Shown: positions 31,396 to 43,574, counted from the first letter of the stretch. The stretch is 64,000 nt of DNA from Amycolatopsis sp. WQ 127309 (GCF_023023025.1 NZ_CP095481.1:10677001-10741000); one strand, 5' to 3'. Made by a program: numbers and translations. Notes: generated by a model not told the origin, from the sequence alone.

Positions 31396-32559
31396 GTGAT
31401 CCTCCTGCCGGGCCGGCGCGGGCTGCTCGTGGCCGAGTCGGTCGTCCTCGGCGCGCTGGTGGCGCTCGACATGACCCTCGCCGTCCGGCCCGGACCGGTC
31501 CAGGGTCAGCTCGCCACTATCACCCTGGAGTTCGCGCCCGGGCTCGGCCCGGTCGTCGCGCTCCTGGCCGTGCTGCGCCGGCGGTTCCCCGACCACACGG
31601 CCGCACTGGCCGCCGCCGTGTCCGGGCTTTCCCTGCTGGGCACGGCGATCTCCGCCGTCATCGCGGCGACGGCGGGCCGGCAGCTCCCGCCGCAGCCCAG
31701 CGCGGCCGAGGCCCTCGCCATCGCGCTGATGGTCGGCGCCTGCTGCCATCGGCTCGCCCCGCGGGCGGCGGCCGCGCTGGCGATCCTCGGCGGCGCCGCC
31801 ACCACGCTCGCCCCGATCCTGCGCTACGGCGCCGAAACCCCGGCCGCGCTGTTCGCCGCCGGGGCCGCGCTGCTCTGGGGCGGCGCGCTGGCCGTCGGGC
31901 TGATCCTGCGCGACGCCGAGGTGCGCAGCCGCGCCGACGTCCTCGAAATCCGCACCACCGAACGACTTCGGCTCGCGCGCGAGCTGCACGACCTCGTCGC
32001 CCACCAGATCACCGGCATCGTCGTGCGCGTCCAGGCCGCGCACCGCGTCGCCGAACGCAGCGGGGGCGACACCGAGACGTTCGCCGAGCTGGAAACCGCC
32101 GGTGCGGCGGCCCTTTCCGCGATGCGCCGGCTCGTCGGCGCGCTGCGGACCGACGGCGAGGACCTCTTCGTCCCGCCCGCCGACCTCGCCACCGCCGTCG
32201 ACCGCGCGGTGCCCGACGACACCCGCATCCACCTCGACGTCAGCGACGACCTCGCCGTCCTCCCGGTCACGCCCGAGGTCGTGACGACCACGCACCGGCT
32301 GCTCACCGAATCGCTCACCAACGTCCGCCGGCACGCGCCCGACGCCGTCGAGGTCCGGGTGCTCGTGCGCCACGAACCCCGCGGCGAGCTGCGCGTCGAG
32401 GTCGTCAACGACGGCGCCGCGCGGCCCGCCCGCCGCGGCGGTTACGGCCTGCTCGGGATGGCCGAGCGGGTGGCGGCGGTGGGCGGTACGGTGCAGGCCG
32501 GACCGGCCGCCGGACAGCGCTGGCGGGTGGCGGCGCGGCTGCCGCTCGACCCCGGCTGA
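31396..32559 (+). CDS. NarL/DesK-type sensor histidine kinase
   Basis: The 387-aa protein from GTG 31396; an ATG at 31327 would add 23 polar residues. The N-terminus contains four or five TM segments (residues about 10-165) with little extracytoplasmic sequence, then a HisKA_3 dimerisation box ERLRLARELHDLVAHQITG with phospho-acceptor His about 198. A compact ATPase has ESLTNVRRHAP (N-box) and GGYGLLGMAERV (G-box). It is 13 nt upstream of its LuxR-type response regulator. Confidence 0.88.
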   Translation: MILLPGRRGLLVAESVVLGALVALDMTLAVRPGPVQGQLATITLEFAPGLGPVVALLAVLRRRFPDHTAALAAAVSGLSLLGTAISAVIAATAGRQLPPQPSAAEALAIALMVGACCHRLAPRAAAALAILGGAATTLAPILRYGAETPAALFAAGAALLWGGALAVGLILRDAEVRSRADVLEIRTTERLRLARELHDLVAHQITGIVVRVQAAHRVAERSGGDTETFAELETAGAAALSAMRRLVGALRTDGEDLFVPPADLATAVDRAVPDDTRIHLDVSDDLAVLPVTPEVVTTTHRLLTESLTNVRRHAPDAVEVRVLVRHEPRGELRVEVVNDGAARPARRGGYGLLGMAERVAAVGGTVQAGPAAGQRWRVAARLPLDPG

Positions 32560-32572
32560 GGAGGAGAACCCG

Positions 32573-33223
32573 TTGCCCACGCGAGTGTTGATCGCCGACG
32601 ACCAGGCGATGGTCCGCGCGGGATTCCGGCTGATCCTCGAAGGCGAACCGGACATCGAGGTCGTCGGGGAGGCCGCCGACGGCGAGCAAGCCGTGCGCGC
32701 GGCCCGGGAACTGCGCCCGGACGTGACGCTGATGGACATCCGGATGCCCGGGGTGGACGGTCTGCGCGCGACGGAGCTGCTGGCCGGCCCGGACGTGCCC
32801 GACCCGCTGCACGTCGTGATGGTGACGACGTTCGGCCTCGACGAGAACGTCCACGCGGCGTTGCGCGCCGGCGCCTGCGGCTTCCTGCTCAAGGACGCCG
32901 GGCCGAACCTGCTCATCGAGGCGGTGCACGCGGCCGCCCACGGCGAAGCGCTCGTGTCGCCGGCGATCACGACCCGGCTGCTGGCGCACTACGCGCGGCG
33001 CGATCCACGGCAGGCCGTCGCGCCCGAAAGCCCGCTGACACCCCGCGAACTCGACGTCGTGCGCGCGGTCGCCCGCGGCGCGACGAACGACGAGATCTGC
33101 CGCTCACTCGTGGTTTCGCTGCCCACCGTCAAGACGCACATCGGCGCGGCCAAGCGCAAGCTCGGGGCCCGCAACCGCACCGAGATAGCCATCTGGGCCT
33201 GGGAAAGCGGCCTCGTCCATTGA
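32573..33223 (+). CDS. LuxR/NarL-family response regulator
   Basis: The 216-aa protein starts at TTG with SD GAGGAGAA. The receiver domain has ADDQ (acidic pocket), phospho-acceptor Asp55 in LMDIRMPG, Thr in MVTTFG and Lys107 in LLKDAG. The C-terminal LuxR HTH is LTPRELDVVRAVARGATNDEICRSLVVSLPTVKTHIGAAKRKL. It pairs with the adjacent kinase. Targets are unknown; the nearby RDD membrane protein is a possibility. Its last 120 nt overlap the convergent RDD gene. Confidence 0.93.
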   Translation: MPTRVLIADDQAMVRAGFRLILEGEPDIEVVGEAADGEQAVRAARELRPDVTLMDIRMPGVDGLRATELLAGPDVPDPLHVVMVTTFGLDENVHAALRAGACGFLLKDAGPNLLIEAVHAAAHGEALVSPAITTRLLAHYARRDPRQAVAPESPLTPRELDVVRAVARGATNDEICRSLVVSLPTVKTHIGAAKRKLGARNRTEIAIWAWESGLVH

Positions 33224-33712
33224 GTCCACTGGGGAGTCCGCCGGGCTGCGTTTGGACACCCGGACGACGACCGTGCGCGCCACGACGTCGCCGAACCGCT
33301 GACGCCGCCGGGTGCACAGCATCACGACGACCCCGGCGAGACCCCAGGCGAAACCGTCGATGAGCATCAGCACCTGGCGCACCAGGAACAGCCGCAACGA
33401 CGGGTGCGAGCCGTCGAGCATGACGACGCGCAGCCGCAGCCAGCGCATCGCCGGCGTCTGGCCGCCGTGCCGGTAGGGCCACCATGTCGTGACGAACCAC
33501 AGGCCGACGAGGTCCAGGGCCAGCATGGTGTAGACGACGACCTTGAGGAACGGCAGGAGTGACACCAGACCGCTCGGGTGGAACAGCACGATCACCAGCA
33601 CGGCGAGCAGCAGCATCGGCACGAAGACGAGCATCTCGTCCAGGAAGAACTGCACGAGCCTGCGCCCGATGATGCCGGGCCCGGGGCGATCCTCGGGCGG
33701 GGAACCGGTCAT
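33104..33712 (-). CDS. RDD family membrane protein
   Basis: The 202-aa protein's RDD signature is visible: IIGRRLVQFFLDEML in place of the Arg-Asp start, two hydrophobic helices (residues about 30-50 and 60-85), GGQTPAMRWLRLRVV (the conserved Gly-x-T-x-G-like segment) and a third helix LIDGFAWGLAGVVVML. After about residue 155 the sequence is antisense to the response-regulator gene and looks unusual, so the true C-terminus may have been extended by stop-codon loss. SD-like GGGGTG before ATG 33712. Confidence 0.8.
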   Translation of the reverse strand: MTGSPPEDRPGPGIIGRRLVQFFLDEMLVFVPMLLLAVLVIVLFHPSGLVSLLPFLKVVVYTMLALDLVGLWFVTTWWPYRHGGQTPAMRWLRLRVVMLDGSHPSLRLFLVRQVLMLIDGFAWGLAGVVVMLCTRRRQRFGDVVARTVVVRVSKRSPADSPVDSMDEAAFPGPDGYLGAVAGPELALGRADVRLDGGQRNHE

Positions 33713-33767
33713 CACCCCATGATGTCGGCCCCGGCGGCCGGGCGCACGCCGGGTCGCGGTCCTTGTC

Positions 33768-34649
33768 TCATGTGGACAGTTCGGTGAGCACCGCCCGGAT
33801 CGCCGGGCTGGCGTCGGCGCTGCGCCGCCACGCCGCGTGGACCTCGCGTTTCGGGGGCCGGCGCAGCGCCCGCGCGACGAGGTGCTCCCCCAGCGGCGGG
33901 CGGGCCAGCCGCGGAATCAGCGCGAGGACGTCGCCCGCGGCGACCAGGGCGAGCTGCGTGGCGAAATCGTCGACGAGGTGCCGCACGGCGGGATCGCCGG
34001 GCACGAGCCGCCGGAACCACTGGTGGCAGACCGTGCCGGGCGGGCTGGTCACCCACGCGTGCCCGGCGAGGTCGGCGTCGTCGAGCGGCCTTTCGAGGGT
34101 CGCGAGCGGGTGCGTGCCGCTCAGGACGACGTCGCCGACGTCGGTGTGCAGGTGCCGCCGGGTCAAAGACGACGGCAGCGGGGCGGGCAGGCCGTCAGCG
34201 TCGTGGACGAGGGCGAGGTCGGCGGTCCCGGCGTCGACGCTGTGGAGGGCTTCGCCGGGGTCCTGTTCGGTGATCCTGACGCTCAGGTGCGGGTTTCTCT
34301 CGGACAGCCGCCGCAAGGCCGGCGCGAGCAGGCCGCGGATGCCGGTCGAGAAGGCCACCACGCGCAGGATCCCGCGCGGCGCGCCGGCCGAGACCGACTG
34401 GGCGGCCTCCGCGCAGCGTTCGAGGGCCTGGAACACGGCGGGCGCCGAGTCGACGAGCGCCTGCCCGGCCGGGGTGAGCACCACCCCGCGGCCGGCCGGC
34501 GCGAGCACGGGCACACCGAGCTGCCGTTCCAGCCGCTTGAGCTGCTGCGACACGGCCGAGGCCGTGAAACCCAGCTCGTCGGCCGCGCGCGCGAGCGTCC
34601 CGAGTGCCGCCACCGACCGCAACGCCCGCAGGGCTCCGACGTCAACCAT
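33768..34649 (-). CDS. LysR family transcriptional regulator
   Basis: The 293-aa protein has the N-terminal winged helix LRALRSVAALGTLARAADELGFTASAVSQQLKRLERQLGVPVL and an effector domain from about residue 90. The leaderless ATG is fixed by TAGCGT (34661-34656, minus strand). It is divergent from the DapA-like aldolase with 73 bp between starts, the usual arrangement for a LysR activator and its target. Confidence 0.92.
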   Translation of the reverse strand: MVDVGALRALRSVAALGTLARAADELGFTASAVSQQLKRLERQLGVPVLAPAGRGVVLTPAGQALVDSAPAVFQALERCAEAAQSVSAGAPRGILRVVAFSTGIRGLLAPALRRLSERNPHLSVRITEQDPGEALHSVDAGTADLALVHDADGLPAPLPSSLTRRHLHTDVGDVVLSGTHPLATLERPLDDADLAGHAWVTSPPGTVCHQWFRRLVPGDPAVRHLVDDFATQLALVAAGDVLALIPRLARPPLGEHLVARALRRPPKREVHAAWRRSADASPAIRAVLTELST

Positions 34650-34655
34650 AAAGCC

Positions 34656-34661
34656 ACGCTA
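34656..34661 (-). promoter_or_regulatory. Leaderless -10 of the LysR gene
   Basis: TAGCGT on the minus strand, 6 nt before the ATG at 34649. The remaining 60 bp up to dapA would have to hold the LysR binding site and the aldolase promoter. Confidence 0.55.
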
Positions 34662-34722
34662 CTCAATACCGGCAAGAAAGCATCGCTGGACCGGGGTAGT
34701 CGGGCCGCGGCAGGCTCGGACC

Positions 34723-35607
34723 ATGACGCTCTTCGGCACCAACCTCGTCGCCATGGTGACCCCGATGCACCCGGACGGCACGCTCAGTGACACCGGCCTC
34801 GCCGGCCTGGTCGACCACCTGCTGGCCACCGGCTGCGACGGCCTGGTCGTCGGCGGGACGACCGGCGAATCGCCGACCCTGACCGACGCCGAGTCCGCCC
34901 GGCTCGTCCACGACGTCGCCGTGCGCGCGGCCGGTCGCGCCCGGGTGATCGCCGGGATCGGCACGTACGACACGGCCACGAGCGTCCGCCGCGCCCGCGA
35001 AGCCGAGGCGGCCGGAGCCAACGGGCTGCTGCTGGTGTGCCCGTACTACTCGCGCCCGACGCAGGCCGGGATCGTCTCCCACTGCACCGCGGTCGCGGAC
35101 GCGACGTCACTGCCGGTGATGCTCTACGACGTCCCCGCGCGCACCGGCGTCGCGATGGAGCTGCCGACGCTGCTCGAGCTGGCCGAGCACCCCCGCATCC
35201 GCGCGGTGAAGGACGCGAAGGGCGACCTGTTCGAGGCGATGACGGTCATGTCCCGCACGTCGCTGGCGTACTACTGCGGCATCGACGAGCTGAACCTGCC
35301 GTACCTCGCTTCCGGTGCAGCGGGGGTGGTGAGCGTCGTGGGCAACGCGTTCGCCGACCGCAACGCGTCGCTGATCGACGCGGTCCGCCGCGGCGACCTG
35401 GAGGCGGCGCGGACGATCCAGGGAGCGCTGCTTCCGTTGGTGGAGGCCATCATGCGGACGTCCCAGGGCGCGATCATGGCGAAGGCCGCGCTGGCGGAGC
35501 TGGGCGTCATCCCGAGCGCGGCCGTGCGCTCACCGCTGCTGGAGTCCCCACCGGCCCACCTCCAGCGGCTCACGGACGCCTTGGCGAGCATGGCGGTTCC
35601 TGTTTGA
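34723..35607 (+). CDS. dapA: DapA-family aldolase (4-hydroxy-tetrahydrodipicolinate synthase-like)
   Basis: The 294-aa class I aldolase of the DHDPS/NAL superfamily condenses pyruvate with an aldehyde through a Schiff base. Key features: GGTTGESPTL with the paired Thr, Tyr135 in MLYDVPARTG and Schiff-base Lys163 in AVKDAKGD; the DapA-type Arg is in ARTG. No other lysine genes are adjacent. A divergent LysR gene suggests an inducible, possibly catabolic, paralogue rather than the housekeeping enzyme. Confidence 0.88.
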   Translation: MTLFGTNLVAMVTPMHPDGTLSDTGLAGLVDHLLATGCDGLVVGGTTGESPTLTDAESARLVHDVAVRAAGRARVIAGIGTYDTATSVRRAREAEAAGANGLLLVCPYYSRPTQAGIVSHCTAVADATSLPVMLYDVPARTGVAMELPTLLELAEHPRIRAVKDAKGDLFEAMTVMSRTSLAYYCGIDELNLPYLASGAAGVVSVVGNAFADRNASLIDAVRRGDLEAARTIQGALLPLVEAIMRTSQGAIMAKAALAELGVIPSAAVRSPLLESPPAHLQRLTDALASMAVPV

Positions 35608-35610
35608 GCG

Positions 35611-37143
35611 TCAGCCGATGGGGACTCCGGCAGCCACCTTTCCGAGGTTCGTCCAGCCTCCGTGGCCGTCGCCGCCTTGCCAGGCGTAGACCGTTGCCGC
35701 GTTGGTGGGCGGGTCGGCCAGGACGTAGTCCGCGTTGCCGCCGCCCGTGAAGTCGGCGAAGGCGACCTGGCTCGCCGTCGTGGTGAGGCCCGTGGCGACC
35801 TGGCCGTACGGGAGCCAGCCGCCGTGGCCGTCGCCTCCTCGGTTCAGGTACAGCGTCACCGCGCCCGAAGTGGCCAGTGCCGCGTAGTCGGCCGCGCCGT
35901 CGCCGTCGAAGTCGGCGAAGCGGACCAGCGATGGGTCCGTGGTCGTTCCGGTGGCCACCTGGCCCTGGCCCAGCCAGCCGCCACGGCCGTCGCCGCCGCG
36001 GTTCAGGAACGCTGTCACCGCACCGTTGGCGGCGATCGTCAGGTAGTCCGCCCGGCCGTCGCCGTCGAGGTCGGCGAACCGGACGCGTGACTGGTCGGTC
36101 GTCGTTCCGGTTGCTACCTGGCCCTGGCTCAGCCAGCCGCCCCGGCCGTCGCCGCCGCGGTTCAGGAACGCCGTCACCGCACCGTTCGCGGCGATCGTCA
36201 GGTAGTCCGCGCGGCCGTCGCCGTCGAAGTCCGCGAACCTCGCCCGTGCCGGGTCCGTCGTGGTGCCGGTCGCCACCTGGCCCAGGACCGACCAGCCGCC
36301 GTGGCCGTCGCCGCCGCGGTTCAGGATGGCCGACACCGCACCGTTCGACGCCACCGTCAGGTAGTCCGCCCGGCCGTCGCCGTCGAAGTCGGCCCAGCGG
36401 ACCTTGCCCGAGCCGCCGGCTTCGGTGGCCGCGCCGAGTGCGGGGTGCGTGGCGATCCAGCCGTCGGTGTAGGCCTGGTCCAGCGGCCCGTACAGGCTCT
36501 GCGCCATCCGCTGGTAGCCCGCGTCGTCCGGGTGCAGGTTGTCGGCCATCTCGGCGGACGTCAACGCCGGCGGGTCGACGTAGCGGAACCGGTGTCCCGC
36601 CTGCTGTTCACTCCCCTGCATCGCCTTCACGCTGCTGTTGAACGACGCCGTCGCGCTCTCCAGCCCCGGCGTGGTCGGGATCAGGCCCAGGAACAGCACC
36701 GCGACTCCGGGCCGGTCCGCGAAGATCCGGTCGGCGAGTGTCCGCAACCGTTGCGGCGCATGGGCGACGTCGATGCCGCGGGCCAGGTCGTTGATCCCGA
36801 CGTGCAGCAGCACCACGTCCGGCCGGTCGAACGCGAGCCAGCCGTCGATCCCCGCCGTCAGCTGGTCGATCGTGTAGCCGCTGTGGCCTTCGTTGGCCGG
36901 GCCGGGCAGGCTGCCCGACGCCTGCGTCCCGACGAACCGCGCCGAATACCGCGACTGCGCGGCCAGCAACCGGGCCAGCGGCGCGCGGTAGGACGACGTG
37001 GTGGCACTGCCCACGCCCCAGGTGATCGAGTCGCCGAGCGGCATGACCCGCACGGCGGGGCCGAGCGCGGCGGCGGACGCCGCGGGCACCAGGAAGACGC
37101 CGGACACGAGCAGGGCGATCACGACGAAGAGACGGCGTAGCAA
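35611..37143 (-). CDS. Secreted SGNH hydrolase with five FG-GAP/VCBS repeats
   Basis: The 510-aa protein starts at TTG with GGAGG 6 nt upstream. Signal peptide residues 1-26 (RRLFVVIALLVSGVFLVPAAS). The SGNH esterase domain (30-235) has block I MPLGDSITWG, block III HVGINDLARG and block V ADNLHPDDAGY (catalytic Ser, Asn, Asp/His). From about 248 there are five FG-GAP-like repeats of about 53 residues, each with calcium-binding DFDGDGRADY and NRGGDGxGGW, predicted to form a propeller or lectin-like surface. Likely deacetylates an extracellular polysaccharide. Confidence 0.92.
   Translation of the reverse strand: MLRRLFVVIALLVSGVFLVPAASAAALGPAVRVMPLGDSITWGVGSATTSSYRAPLARLLAAQSRYSARFVGTQASGSLPGPANEGHSGYTIDQLTAGIDGWLAFDRPDVVLLHVGINDLARGIDVAHAPQRLRTLADRIFADRPGVAVLFLGLIPTTPGLESATASFNSSVKAMQGSEQQAGHRFRYVDPPALTSAEMADNLHPDDAGYQRMAQSLYGPLDQAYTDGWIATHPALGAATEAGGSGKVRWADFDGDGRADYLTVASNGAVSAILNRGGDGHGGWSVLGQVATGTTTDPARARFADFDGDGRADYLTIAANGAVTAFLNRGGDGRGGWLSQGQVATGTTTDQSRVRFADLDGDGRADYLTIAANGAVTAFLNRGGDGRGGWLGQGQVATGTTTDPSLVRFADFDGDGAADYAALATSGAVTLYLNRGGDGHGGWLPYGQVATGLTTTASQVAFADFTGGGNADYVLADPPTNAATVYAWQGGDGHGGWTNLGKVAAGVPIG
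35640..36430 (-). repeat. In-gene tandem repeat encoding the FG-GAP units
   Basis: About five direct repeats of roughly 159 bp encode the FG-GAP domains. The two central units, around 35990-36060 and 36150-36225, are almost identical in DNA, including GGTCAGGTAGTC-like stretches, indicating recent duplication or gene conversion. Confidence 0.7.
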
Positions 37144-37329
37144 GGGAAACCTCCGTGAGAAACGCAGCGGGCGTCACCCAGCCGGTCTGAGTACGATCCC
37201 GATGACCCGGTCGTTCGTGCGCAGGCGAAAGCGAACGGCAGCACGCTGCTCGCGTTCACGAGCGGCGCGGCGGCGCGCGGCTCGCCGAACGCGAGCGGCG
37301 TCGCCTACCGGGCCGCCTGAACCGTCCAC

Positions 37330-38784
37330 TCAGGACGCCGCGTTGAGGACGTCCAGTGCGCTCTGCTGGCGGGCCGCGTCGAGCTTGTCCAGTGGGCCGT
37401 ACCAGCGCAGGCCGTACTGGTCGAGGGGGTTGCGGTCCGCCGAGTACGCCCGATCCGCCTGGCGGCGCAGGTAAGCCGTGTACGGGTGGTCGCTCAGCGC
37501 CGCGTTGAGAGCGGCCAGGCCGCGGGCGTCGGCGCCCTTGAACGACGGGCCGTCGCCGCCGCAGTCGCCGTTCTCGCACGGGTCGCGCAGGATGCCGTCG
37601 GAGGTGTTGAGCGACGTCGACGTGACGTTGGCGTCGCCCAGCCGGCGGGCGGTCGTGAGCAGCCCCGCGTCGCCCGTCGCCCGGTTCAGCTCGGTCAGCG
37701 CGTTGATGAGCACGCCCTGGTTGTACGACCAGACCGTGCTGCCGTTGTTGCGGCAGGAACCGAGGTCGACGCCGTCGTTGACCAGGGACGAGCCGTTCAC
37801 CATGCCGGTGCCCTGGAACCACGTCCAGCCGCTCTTCGCCCGGTTCAGGTACGTGCTGTCGCCGGAGATCCGGTTGTGCAGGGCCGCGCTGAGCTGGATG
37901 TAGAGGGAGTTGGCGATCGCGTTCTTGTACGTCTTCGCCGTGCTCCACCAGACCCCGCCGCCGCACGTGCCGTCCCAGTACGCGGCCATGTGGTCGGCGT
38001 CGGCGCGCGCGGTGTTCAGGTAGCGGCTGTCGCCGGTGACGTCGTAGGCCAGCACCCAGGCGAGGCCCCACCACCCGGTGTCGTCGATGTACTCGTTGCG
38101 GAACTGCCCCTGCGCGGCGTTGATGTTCTTGTCGTAGGTCCGCGCGATGGCGTAGCGGTAGCTGGGCATCCCGGTGACCTGGACGTTGCGGATCACCGCG
38201 GTGAGCGCGTTCGCCGAGTTCCACCAGCCGGTGGTGTCGAACAACCCCGTGGAGTTGTTGTAGAACATCATCTCCGCGGTGGCCGCGGCCGTGCGGCGCT
38301 CCCCGGCGTTCCAGGTGGTCCGGGCCCACGTCGTGCAGGCGACGTCCGCGCGGTCCACGGCCTTCCCGCACGCCCGCAGCGCGCCGACGCCGGTGTTGTT
38401 CCAGTCGTCCACGTTGTACATCAGGGTGCGCCAGCCGCGGTTGTTCGCCGGGATCGCCGTGGCGCCGAGCCGGCTGCCCGAGGACCACGACCGGCCGCCG
38501 TCGAAGGAGCGGTCGAGCCACACCTCGTCGCCCGGGCTGCCGTTCTCGATCGACGCCCAGCCCATCGCGTCGGAGTCGTCGAAGTGCAGGGTGATCGTCC
38601 GCGAGAACAGCGTCGAGGTCACCGGCCGGCGGTCACCGGGTGAGTTCGCCGGATCGGCGGCGTCGCAGAGCTTGTTGCAGATGGTGGCGAGCGCGCTCGA
38701 CGGCGTCGCGGAGGGAGGTGGCGTCGCCGCCGGGGCCACGAGCGCGGCGGCGGTGAGGGCAGCGGAAATCCAGGTACCGGGCAT
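37330..38784 (-). CDS. Secreted glycoside hydrolase family 76 protein (alpha-1,6-mannanase-like)
   Basis: The 484-aa protein starts at ATG 38784 (SD GAGGAG 6 nt upstream) rather than 21 nt earlier. Signal peptide residues 1-20. The (alpha/alpha)6-barrel carries the GH76 adjacent-aspartate motif [10 protein letters not shown] (Asp234/Asp235). A Trp-rich cleft follows ([28 protein letters not shown]). Bacterial GH76 enzymes cleave alpha-1,6-mannan, fungal or mycobacterial mannan included. Part of a same-strand block of exported glycan-active proteins. Confidence 0.92.
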   Translation of the reverse strand: MPGTWISAALTAAALVAPAATPPPSATPSSALATICNKLCDAADPANSPGDRRPVTSTLFSRTITLHFDDSDAMGWASIENGSPGDEVWLDRSFDGGRSWSSGSRLGATAIPANNRGWRTLMYNVDDWNNTGVGALRACGKAVDRADVACTTWARTTWNAGERRTAAATAEMMFYNNSTGLFDTTGWWNSANALTAVIRNVQVTGMPSYRYAIARTYDKNINAAQGQFRNEYIDDTGWWGLAWVLAYDVTGDSRYLNTARADADHMAAYWDGTCGGGVWWSTAKTYKNAIANSLYIQLSAALHNRISGDSTYLNRAKSGWTWFQGTGMVNGSSLVNDGVDLGSCRNNGSTVWSYNQGVLINALTELNRATGDAGLLTTARRLGDANVTSTSLNTSDGILRDPCENGDCGGDGPSFKGADARGLAALNAALSDHPYTAYLRRQADRAYSADRNPLDQYGLRWYGPLDKLDAARQQSALDVLNAAS

Positions 38785-38941
38785 GACGAACTCCTCGCTG
38801 AACACGGGATCCGCGTGAAGATCACTGAGAGCAGGGAGAACCCGCCCGGGCCCGGCGGTGAACCGGTTTCAGGTTGAGCCCCGACCCGGGCGACTGTCAA
38901 CAGATTGTCCCGTTTTTGGTCCAGACAACTTTCGGCAAGAC

Positions 38942-41800
<2,859 letters not shown>

Positions 41801-41801
41801 T

Positions 41802-41807
41802 TACCCT
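41802..41807 (+). promoter_or_regulatory. Leaderless -10 of the PIN-domain gene
   Basis: TACCCT lies 6 nt before the GTG at 41814, the same hexamer as that upstream of the DUF5997 gene. Confidence 0.55.
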
Positions 41808-41813
41808 GGGCGC

Positions 41814-42215
41814 GTGACGCGCTTCGGCATCGACGCCCTGACCGCGCTGCGCCTGGCCGAAGACCAGGTCGTGGTGGCCCCCGAGCACAAGCTCGTCGCC
41901 CCGAGTGTGCTGCGGTCGCACGCGATGGCGCACCTCTACGAGAGCGTCCGCCGGGGCGAGCGGACGGACCGGGACGGCCTGGTCCTGCTGGAGCGCCTGG
42001 CCGGCTTGAAGATCCGCCTGCTCGGCGACCGGGTGTCGCGCTCGACGGCGTGGCGGATCGCCGCTCGGCTGGACTGGCCCGGCATCGGGATGGCCGAGTA
42101 CCTGGCCGTCGCGAAGCTGCAGGCCGACCGGTTCGTCACCCTCGACCCGGCGCTCGCCGCGGTGGCGGACGAGTTCGTCCCCACCGCGGCGATCACCGAG
42201 CTGCTTTCCCGGTGA
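41814..42215 (+). CDS. PIN-like domain protein (VapC-type nuclease candidate)
   Basis: The 133-aa protein begins TRFGIDALTALRLAEDQ with an acidic residue near the N-terminus, and has VLRSHAMAHLYESVRRGE in the middle and AEYLAVAKLQADRFVTLDPALAA at the end. This order of acidic residues and strands fits PIN-domain ribonucleases of the VapC type. No antitoxin-sized gene is adjacent, and upstream is the divergent GH59 gene. It is thus either an orphan toxin-like protein or a repurposed PIN nuclease. Confidence 0.65.
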   Translation: MTRFGIDALTALRLAEDQVVVAPEHKLVAPSVLRSHAMAHLYESVRRGERTDRDGLVLLERLAGLKIRLLGDRVSRSTAWRIAARLDWPGIGMAEYLAVAKLQADRFVTLDPALAAVADEFVPTAAITELLSR

Positions 42216-42225
42216 CTCGGCCGGC

Positions 42226-43548
42226 TCAGCCGGTCGTCGAGATGTCGTCGAGCTGCTCGGCCGCGGGCCGGACCGGGTAGAGGTCACCACCCGGCGGCGC
42301 CGGGACCTTCGGGAGCGCGGCCCGGGCCAGGCGGTCACCGGCGTCCGCGGCGGCGTGGACGCTGTCCAGGGCCGCGTACTGGGTGAAGTTCAGGTCCGGG
42401 TAGTGCCACTGCGCGGCGCCGCCGGTGGCCGCCGGGAGCAGGAAGTCGACGGCCTTGGTGATGCTGCCGCCCTGCGGGTTCCGGTAGCCCCACAGGTCGA
42501 CGCCGGCGTGGCTGCCGATCTGCGCGAGCCGGGTCAGCGCGACCAGGTTGAACGTCGAGTAGTGGAACGTGCGGGTGCGCGCGATCTCCTCCGGCTGGCT
42601 GCCGTCGGCGGCGATCTGGTGGTCGATCCGGCCCGCCTTGGCCTTCTCGAGGATGTCCTTGGTGACGCCGCTCTGCCCGGTGTAGAGCGCGATCCCGGCC
42701 GTGAGCATGTCCATGAACGTGCCGTGGTTGTTCTGGGCCGCGGCCTCGTCCTGGCCGTACTGGCTGGTGCGCAGCCAGGCCAGGAACTCGCTCGACCAGC
42801 CCTTGAACGCGCCTTCGTCGGCCTTCGACCAGCCCGGCGCGCCGGTGCTGAGGATCGCGGCGGCGTCGAGCACCTGGGTGAAGGTGTAGGAGAACTCGAT
42901 GATGCCGATGCCGCGCCCGTCGTTCTTGCACGGGATGCCCTGCGCGAAGTTCAGGTTCGGGTTCATCTTCGTGGCGGCGTCGAGGAACCAGGTGCGCAGG
43001 TCGAGCGCCGCGCGGCGCGCGTAGTCGGCCTTGCCGGTGTAGTACCAGGCCAGCGAGAGCTGGTAGATCGAGCTGAACGCCTTGAGCCGCTCGGCCTTGT
43101 CGGGCACGGCTGTCGTCTCGGGGTTGAGGACGCCGTCGCGCTGCACGTACGGGCAGCCGAGCGGGTTCGCCGCGGTCTTCGGCCGGCTGGGCCACCAGTA
43201 CGGGGCGAGGCTCAGGTAGTCGTGCTTGTCGCCGCTGGTCGGCACCCGTTCCTTGTCGGCGACGGTCCACGGCCCGGCGGTGACCGCGACGTCGGCCTGC
43301 TTGACGAGGTTCCCGAGCGACGTCTTGACGGTCCGGTCCCCGAGCAGCAGGGCGAGCTTGGTCAGCAGGAGGCGGTTCCCGTCGAGCACGACGGTCTTGG
43401 GCGGGCAGAGCCGTTCGATCCCGGGTAGCGAGCACACCCCGGCGGTCGTGGCCGGTGCGGCCGCGGCGATCCCGGACAGCGACCCGCCGAGGGTCGCCGT
43501 CACCACGGCCAGGACACCGAGACGGCGAAGGTTTCTGAGTGGCGACAC
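42226..43548 (-). CDS. Secreted alginate lyase family (PL5-like) protein
   Basis: The 440-aa protein starts at GTG 43548 (SD GGAG 5 nt upstream; an ATG at 43569 is the alternative). Signal peptide residues 1-35. The alpha/alpha-toroid alginate-lyase fold has the conserved NNHGTF active-site motif (AAAQNNHGTFMDML) and downstream ARTRTFHYSTFN. Family enzymes cleave uronic-acid polymers by beta-elimination. Together with GH76, GH59 and the SGNH esterase it forms an exported polysaccharide-degrading block. Substrate unknown. Confidence 0.9.
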   Translation of the reverse strand: MSPLRNLRRLGVLAVVTATLGGSLSGIAAAAPATTAGVCSLPGIERLCPPKTVVLDGNRLLLTKLALLLGDRTVKTSLGNLVKQADVAVTAGPWTVADKERVPTSGDKHDYLSLAPYWWPSRPKTAANPLGCPYVQRDGVLNPETTAVPDKAERLKAFSSIYQLSLAWYYTGKADYARRAALDLRTWFLDAATKMNPNLNFAQGIPCKNDGRGIGIIEFSYTFTQVLDAAAILSTGAPGWSKADEGAFKGWSSEFLAWLRTSQYGQDEAAAQNNHGTFMDMLTAGIALYTGQSGVTKDILEKAKAGRIDHQIAADGSQPEEIARTRTFHYSTFNLVALTRLAQIGSHAGVDLWGYRNPQGGSITKAVDFLLPAATGGAAQWHYPDLNFTQYAALDSVHAAADAGDRLARAALPKVPAPPGGDLYPVRPAAEQLDDISTTG

Positions 43549-43558
43549 TGCTACTCCG

Positions 43559-43574
43559 TTCACGTACATGAACT
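43559..43574. promoter_or_regulatory. Operator-like palindrome before the alginate lyase-like gene
   Basis: GTTCACGTACATGAAC is a 16-bp near-perfect palindrome (two mismatches) immediately upstream of the SD for GTG 43548. It could bind a dimeric regulator; the XRE protein encoded at 43682 is the nearest candidate. Confidence 0.4.
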
